Shown here piece after piece: positions 7,324 to 11,561 of a DNA stretch of 11,561 bases. The notes under the pieces were generated by a model. That model did no database searches. It was not told the DNA's origin and was given only the letters and a program-made list of their open reading frames with translations. The first letter of the stretch is position 1, and every line of letters begins with the position of its first letter. Both the position numbers and the translations under genes were made by a program. Source of the DNA: Actinomycetota bacterium (GTDB lineage: Bacteria > Actinomycetota > Actinomycetes > Nanopelagicales > Nanopelagicaceae); assembly GCA_009702205.1 (NCBI GenBank), contig WLIM01000021.1, positions 1 to 11,561 on the forward strand, in the 5' to 3' direction.

Positions 7324-7692
7324 TTAATTAGGAATTGCTCGAAGGTGGCCTCTTCGCCCAATCTCAAGCGGAGGAACTTCAATTCCCGTTGGAGGTGGAA
7401 GAGATCTTGAACCAACTTCACGAACCGCATCAGCTATCGCCATCAAATCATCATTTGTTGGACCCGATGCGACGGACTCTGGTTCTGGCTTAATTACTGT
7501 CCAACCAACTGGCGCGCTCATCCGCAAACTATGTTGATCGCAGAGATCGTATGCATGTGGTTCGGAAAATGTAGCAAGTGGTCCAAGAACTGCAGTTGAA
7601 TCTGCATAAATATAGGTAAGAGTTTTTGTTGCTAAATGGCGGCACCCAACGCGAGAGCACAAGCGACCTGTGCGAGGTTGAGGGCGTGTCAT
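7324..7692 (-). CDS. DUF3499 family protein
   Basis: This small protein of 122 residues matches the actinobacterial DUF3499 family. The core CSRVGCRHLATKTLTYIYAD is followed by STAVLGPLATFSEPHAYDLCDQH, which is the family hallmark. The CxxxxC pair near the N-terminus and the later CDQH could bind a metal such as zinc; this is inferred from residue spacing. The C-terminal third is proline- and serine-rich and looks disordered. I chose the ATG at 7692 because family members begin only a few residues before the first cysteine. A TTG at 7713 would add seven residues without homology and without a ribosome binding site. No Shine-Dalgarno sequence precedes the ATG either. It lies between DUF5719 (40-base gap) and manB (22-base gap), the position it holds in many actinobacteria. 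The function is not established. Confidence 0.85.
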   Translation of the reverse strand: MTRPQPRTGRLCSRVGCRHLATKTLTYIYADSTAVLGPLATFSEPHAYDLCDQHSLRMSAPVGWTVIKPEPESVASGPTNDDLMAIADAVREVGSRSLPPPTGIEVPPLEIGRRGHLRAIPN

Positions 7693-7732
7693 AAGTAAGA
7701 GGCTATCGCGCAACTACCGCAAATGTTGGGAT

Positions 7733-9064
7733 TTACTCGCGTGTAATAACGCTTGCGTCAACGTTTGGGATTGCTGTGCTCTCTATTTGCGCACCAGCCA
7801 CCAATGGTAAAAAGCTAACTCCGGTTTTCTCTGCGAAAATTGCACCCGCATAAACCTGGTTATTTGAAGTTCTAAATTCGACGGACTTAATCCCCGACTT
7901 TGGACGCCAACTTGCATAGCTATTGCCCCTAATAGTCTTACTCTGAATTTTATTATTCTTATCGGTCCATCTGATATCTACCTCAAAATTACTTCCCTGG
8001 AATAAAACATCTGGTCGCAAGCCACCCATATGAATAGTTAAATCTTTCAATTCTGGGACTGCACTTGACCAAGCAAATTCTTCGACACCGTTGAAGACCC
8101 CAGAACTCTTTACGCCAGCAACTATTGGCTGATCAGAAGTAAGGAGAAGGGCAAAGTTTCTAGATTTAATAACTGGTTTGAAAGAGATATCGGTAACTTT
8201 TCCAGCATCTGCATTTATATCCTCCAAGCCAATTGGCGCAAACGAGCCATCGCTAGAAATCAATTTTGCTCGAATATTTGCAGCAACTTTTCCTGGAACC
8301 AAAATTCGTAGAGTTTGATTTGGCTTTCGAGCTTTAAGTGCGACATTGCTTATAGTTGGAATAATAATGCGATTAGAAGGATCGGCTCCTTGTGCGACAA
8401 AATCTGCGCCAAGTTGGACCAAACCACGAACGCGCTCATCATGCATATAAGTAGTAACGCGTCCAGATCTAGTAATGGCATGAACCACAACTGAATTTTC
8501 GCCAGGGGCCAATGTATCTAAATAAATTCGCTTACTAGAATTCTTAGAAATACGCTTTGAGATAACTGGCGAAACAGAATTTGAGCTATAAACAAATAAG
8601 TCCACAACGGAAGTGCTCAAACCACTATTTACAATCTCTAGTGATGCCCGGCTAGTTACCGAACCAGATCCACCGACGAACCATTGGTCCCCACTGCTAA
8701 TCGAGCAAATTGCGGTGGCAAGAGATCGAGACTTGCCTCTGGTTACATTTATAGAAGTTTCGCTATTACCATCTACTAATAACGGTTTATTAGATAGGTA
8801 ATAGGTTGTTTTTGCCTTACTCAATCTATTTTTCTTAGTCGGAATTTGGCGAACCAAGACTTTTGAAGAAGGTAGAACTGAAGTTGAAGCACCACCACCA
8901 AGATTCGCTGGGCAAACAGTTGCAGGGTAAGCCTTAATCGTTGAAGTCCCAGTTGTATGTGGATTAACAAATGCTGCTGCTAGTAATGCAATAATAAGAA
9001 AAACAATCGCTGCACTTACTTTCTTATCTATATTCTTGATTGAATTATTAATTGAATTCTTCAT
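7733..9064 (-). CDS. DUF5719 family membrane-anchored envelope protein
   Basis: This 443-residue protein has a short lysine- and asparagine-rich cytoplasmic start, one hydrophobic helix at about 16-32 (AAIVFLIIALLAAAF) and a long extracytoplasmic part. That part is rich in serine, valine and beta-strand patterns, including ISSGDQWFVGGSGSVTSRA, which resembles the actinobacterial DUF5719 family. There is no lipobox cysteine directly after the helix and no obvious signal peptidase site, so I favour a membrane anchor. Two cysteines, in TVCPANLGG and ATAICSISS, could form a disulfide. No catalytic motif is visible. The ATG at 9064 overlaps the stop of the upstream glycosyltransferase by four bases and follows a strong GAGGAG site, so the two are probably made together, and this protein may assist the transferase outside the membrane. 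That role is inference. Confidence 0.75.
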   Translation of the reverse strand: MKNSINNSIKNIDKKVSAAIVFLIIALLAAAFVNPHTTGTSTIKAYPATVCPANLGGGASTSVLPSSKVLVRQIPTKKNRLSKAKTTYYLSNKPLLVDGNSETSINVTRGKSRSLATAICSISSGDQWFVGGSGSVTSRASLEIVNSGLSTSVVDLFVYSSNSVSPVISKRISKNSSKRIYLDTLAPGENSVVVHAITRSGRVTTYMHDERVRGLVQLGADFVAQGADPSNRIIIPTISNVALKARKPNQTLRILVPGKVAANIRAKLISSDGSFAPIGLEDINADAGKVTDISFKPVIKSRNFALLLTSDQPIVAGVKSSGVFNGVEEFAWSSAVPELKDLTIHMGGLRPDVLFQGSNFEVDIRWTDKNNKIQSKTIRGNSYASWRPKSGIKSVEFRTSNNQVYAGAIFAEKTGVSFLPLVAGAQIESTAIPNVDASVITRE

Positions 9065-11561
9065 GCAAGCTCCTCAACTGGAACTTCGCGACGCCGACGG
9101 CCTGCAGGAAGCGATAAGACAATAACGGTTAGTAAGGCAATTAATTGGGCGGAAATAAGAGCTCGATGTTTGGTTCCATCGTGAAGCAGAGTAATTTGCC
9201 CCGCCTCTTTCAACTCAAAAATAGGCAGACCTAATTGAGATTCTGAAACCTTAACTTGATTTCCATTTACTAAAAGTTTCCATCCAGTATCGAATTTTTC
9301 AGCAAGTGAAATTGTTCCTGGAGTTTGGAGCTCTGCGATTGCTCCCACCTTTGTCGAATTAATCGGTGTGATTGCACCACTAGCGTCGAGAATTGATACT
9401 CGAGTTCTGCTCCCGACAACTTGCCAGATAATTCCGGAGTTAGTGACTGAGCTTCGGGTGAAGCCACCGATCCCATCAACTGTTCTAACTACGCCTTGAT
9501 CAACTGGATTTTTTAAGAATAAATACTGAACGCCATAGGCGCCCAATATCTTGCTGGAAGTTAAGCCAGAGCCACTTATTAAATCGATAATCGCATTTCT
9601 AACTGGGGTTGGAGTTGCCACGGCAACATCAGCATCGCCAATTTCTAAATCAGAGCCTCGACTTATGAAGTAGTTCAATTCATCGCCAGTGCGACCAATT
9701 ACTAGCGTCTTAGGACGTCCAGGAGTATCGCTTAGTGAAGAGATAAAAGCCGGAACTACTTCATTCTTCCCACTTGCTACTAGTGAATTTGCGCCGCCGG
9801 TTAGCGCCCAGGCGCTTGTGAAAGTTATAGAGAAGATAGCGATTGCAACTGTTACGACTGATAACAAATGACCGTAACCAACTCTAGAATTTCGCAAATT
9901 TGGAATCAAATCACTGGCAATTTGCAGAATTGGAATCAAAATAATTAATTCAATAAATACAAATAAAGTTCCAGTCCAGACGGTTCCACTACTTCCATGA
10001 CCAACCACTGTGATCTGCGAAAGAATAATTGCAATTGTTAATAGCGAAATACCTATTGCGCTTTGTAGTGAATAGCGCCCGCTTAAAGTTATCGCAATTA
10101 GAAAGATGAGAAATGGCGAGAGAATCCAACCCGGAACCCCTGAAAGCCCACCGGGATTGAAGGTAAGAATATTAATAAGAGATCCGCCCGAAAGTGGCAG
10201 CCCTGGATCTTGGAGTATTTGCGTAGGGTGCAAAATTACTGAAGTCGACCAAGGCGCATTTAACAACCCTGGAATTAAGAAGAAAGCTGTAATTCTCTTA
10301 ATTCGAGCTAAATCTGCAACCATTAAAAAGGTTATTGGCTTGCTCTCTTTTATTTCAAAACGACGCTTATAAAGTTCGGAGATAAACAAAATTCCAAAGA
10401 GCCCGCTCCAAATAATCAAAAAGAGCGCAGAGAAAGCGGAGATAAATGCGGCAAGCAGAATTAGCGCATATGTGCGCCGCCAAGTTAGAGCTTCGAAATT
10501 TATAGATTTCGGAAGAACACTTAGAAAGCTTGGTGCAAGTAATGCAACAACTAATGTGCCGAGGCGTCCTTGATTTATGCTGGTCCAGATTACTGGTGAT
10601 GCTGCATATAAAACGCCACCTATAACTGCGAGCCGAATACTTACGCCCACACGTTTTGCACTTCGGTACACAGCGAAAAATGCCAGGGTTGGAACTAGCA
10701 AGAAGAAGATAGTTAGAAATAGCCAAACTTTTCCAAAAGTAATTGCTGATGCACCAGCCAATATCGCAACCCAAGGTGGTGTCGATGCCGCAGATCCCAT
10801 TCCAACTAAGTGCCACGATTCACTGTATTTCGCGATTAAATCCATAGCTCCACTTGTTGGTGTTGCAAGTGCGCCACCAGTAATGCTTCCGAATCTATTT
10901 CGAGAAGCGATTATTGAAATGAGAAATGTTGAAGCAAGTCCAATTAAAAGTGGACGGTTCTTTAGTGACTGCCAATTTGATTTACGAGGTTTAATTACTA
11001 AGTCTTGATCATCAAAACTCGCATCAATTACTCCAATATCGGAATATGACATTGGATCATCAGGATTTTCATCTTCAAGATCTGCTTTGAAGAATCTCCC
11101 AAGTGAATAACGAGCCTGCTCTAGTGCCAAGCGAATTTGACTGCCTGGGGGTGGAATAAATTGTCTGATAATTCTGGGAGATAACAGGCGCTTTTGCTTA
11201 CGTAATTTTCGGGCCAACAATAAATCTCTTGGTTTAATAATTAAAAGTCCAACGGCTGCAATTTCATCAGCTGCATAACCAGGAAGTTTGGCAAATAAGA
11301 ATCCAATTGCGCGAATTGCAGCGCTACCAATAATTTGAATTGCAATCCATGGCAAAAGCCACCATGAAGCATTTGCTAATAAAACGTATGCAGCATTCTT
11401 TCTATCTAAAAGCCGAGGTCGGTGCAGAAATGCTTCCTCAACGTCAACGCTACGACGCTCTGATGCCGATGCTTCGGCGTGATAAACAAGTGCTTCTGGC
11501 GCAGTCATCACTGAAAAACCAGCAACACGTGCCCGCCATCCCAAATCCACATCATCTCTAA
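9061..11561 (-). CDS. Large family-2 glycosyltransferase with multi-pass membrane region (5' end cut by window edge)
   Basis: About 832 codons are visible and the start lies beyond the right edge. The first residues, RDDVDLGWRARVAGF, are the end of a GT-A (family 2) catalytic domain, where the acidic and DLGWR residues act in acceptor binding; most of the catalytic domain is outside the window. The GTG at 11550 is an internal valine codon of this motif, not the true start. Then come hydrophobic helices at about 60-88 and 197-215, a cluster from about 259 to 546 with roughly eight or more helices, one at 562-582, an extracytoplasmic strand-rich domain at about 585-795, and a last helix at 797-815 followed by a basic tail (GRRRRE). 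The layout resembles large actinobacterial GT2 proteins fused to a GT-C-like or YfhO-like membrane part, thought to build or export an envelope polysaccharide. The sugar and acceptor are unknown. It is coupled to DUF5719 by an ATGA overlap. Confidence 0.82.
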   Translation of the reverse strand, partial: RDDVDLGWRARVAGFSVMTAPEALVYHAEASASERRSVDVEEAFLHRPRLLDRKNAAYVLLANASWWLLPWIAIQIIGSAAIRAIGFLFAKLPGYAADEIAAVGLLIIKPRDLLLARKLRKQKRLLSPRIIRQFIPPPGSQIRLALEQARYSLGRFFKADLEDENPDDPMSYSDIGVIDASFDDQDLVIKPRKSNWQSLKNRPLLIGLASTFLISIIASRNRFGSITGGALATPTSGAMDLIAKYSESWHLVGMGSAASTPPWVAILAGASAITFGKVWLFLTIFFLLVPTLAFFAVYRSAKRVGVSIRLAVIGGVLYAASPVIWTSINQGRLGTLVVALLAPSFLSVLPKSINFEALTWRRTYALILLAAFISAFSALFLIIWSGLFGILFISELYKRRFEIKESKPITFLMVADLARIKRITAFFLIPGLLNAPWSTSVILHPTQILQDPGLPLSGGSLINILTFNPGGLSGVPGWILSPFLIFLIAITLSGRYSLQSAIGISLLTIAIILSQITVVGHGSSGTVWTGTLFVFIELIILIPILQIASDLIPNLRNSRVGYGHLLSVVTVAIAIFSITFTSAWALTGGANSLVASGKNEVVPAFISSLSDTPGRPKTLVIGRTGDELNYFISRGSDLEIGDADVAVATPTPVRNAIIDLISGSGLTSSKILGAYGVQYLFLKNPVDQGVVRTVDGIGGFTRSSVTNSGIIWQVVGSRTRVSILDASGAITPINSTKVGAIAELQTPGTISLAEKFDTGWKLLVNGNQVKVSESQLGLPIFELKEAGQITLLHDGTKHRALISAQLIALLTVIVLSLPAGRRRREVPVEELA
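9070..9075 (-). promoter_or_regulatory. Ribosome binding site for the DUF5719 gene
   Basis: GAGGAG on the minus strand, inside the last codons of the glycosyltransferase gene, lies five bases before the ATG at 9064. Together with the ATGA overlap it supports coupled translation of the pair. Confidence 0.75.

Noticed and set aside
10367..10816. Minus-strand open frame of 149 codons, cysteine-rich, inside the glycosyltransferase
   Set aside because: It is an alternative frame of the membrane region; its unusual cysteine and serine content arises from frame-shifted hydrophobic codons, and the main frame is continuous.
9061..11550. GTG at 11550 as the real start of the glycosyltransferase
   Set aside because: The frame continues upstream with RDD directly before it, forming the RDDVDLGWR motif of a GT2 domain, so the GTG is an internal valine.
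11340..11561. Plus-strand open frame reaching the right window edge
   Set aside because: It is antisense to the conserved GT2 C-terminal motif and has no recognisable domain.

Overview
The window looks like an ordinary chromosomal stretch from a low-GC, probably streamlined actinobacterium. Three things point to Actinobacteria: the gene order secA - comF - mtrB - mtrA - ahcY - manB - DUF3499 - DUF5719 - glycosyltransferase, which is a recognisable actinobacterial neighbourhood; the MtrA and MtrB sequences; and the actinobacterial insertion in SecA just after its MAGRGTDIMLGGN motif. By eye the base composition is only about 40-45% GC, the genes are tightly packed, and several genes expected between these neighbours are absent. 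This suggests a free-living planktonic lineage such as the freshwater acI/Nanopelagicales group. That placement is inference, not something read from a marker gene.

All nine genes lie on the minus strand, so the transcriptional order runs from high to low coordinates. From 11561 to 7733 there is a cell-envelope pair: the 3' part of a large family-2 glycosyltransferase fused to a multi-pass membrane region, and a membrane-anchored DUF5719 protein whose start overlaps it (ATGA). From 7692 to 5901 come a small cysteine-containing DUF3499 protein and the phosphomannomutase/phosphoglucomutase ManB, which could supply sugar 1-phosphate for envelope glycans. From 5867 to 2381 come S-adenosylhomocysteinase (ahcY), the response regulator mtrA and the sensor kinase mtrB. 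These three are joined by 1-nt and 4-nt stop/start overlaps. From 2323 to 1 come a ComF-family phosphoribosyltransferase and the first 525 codons of secA, which runs off the left edge.

There is no intergenic gap longer than about 60 bases, and I see no tRNA, rRNA, CRISPR array, insertion sequence, phage gene or strong intrinsic terminator. Only secA (3' end missing) and the glycosyltransferase (5' end missing) are cut by the window edges; no gene looks frameshifted. I found no evidence of a novel system. The most interesting points are the contraction of the mtrAB neighbourhood (no lpqB, hpf or tmk), a short-form AhcY lacking the usual lysine/tyrosine C-terminal tail, direct translational coupling of ahcY to mtrAB, and an imperfect hairpin that places the manB stop codon in its loop just upstream of the ahcY ribosome binding site.
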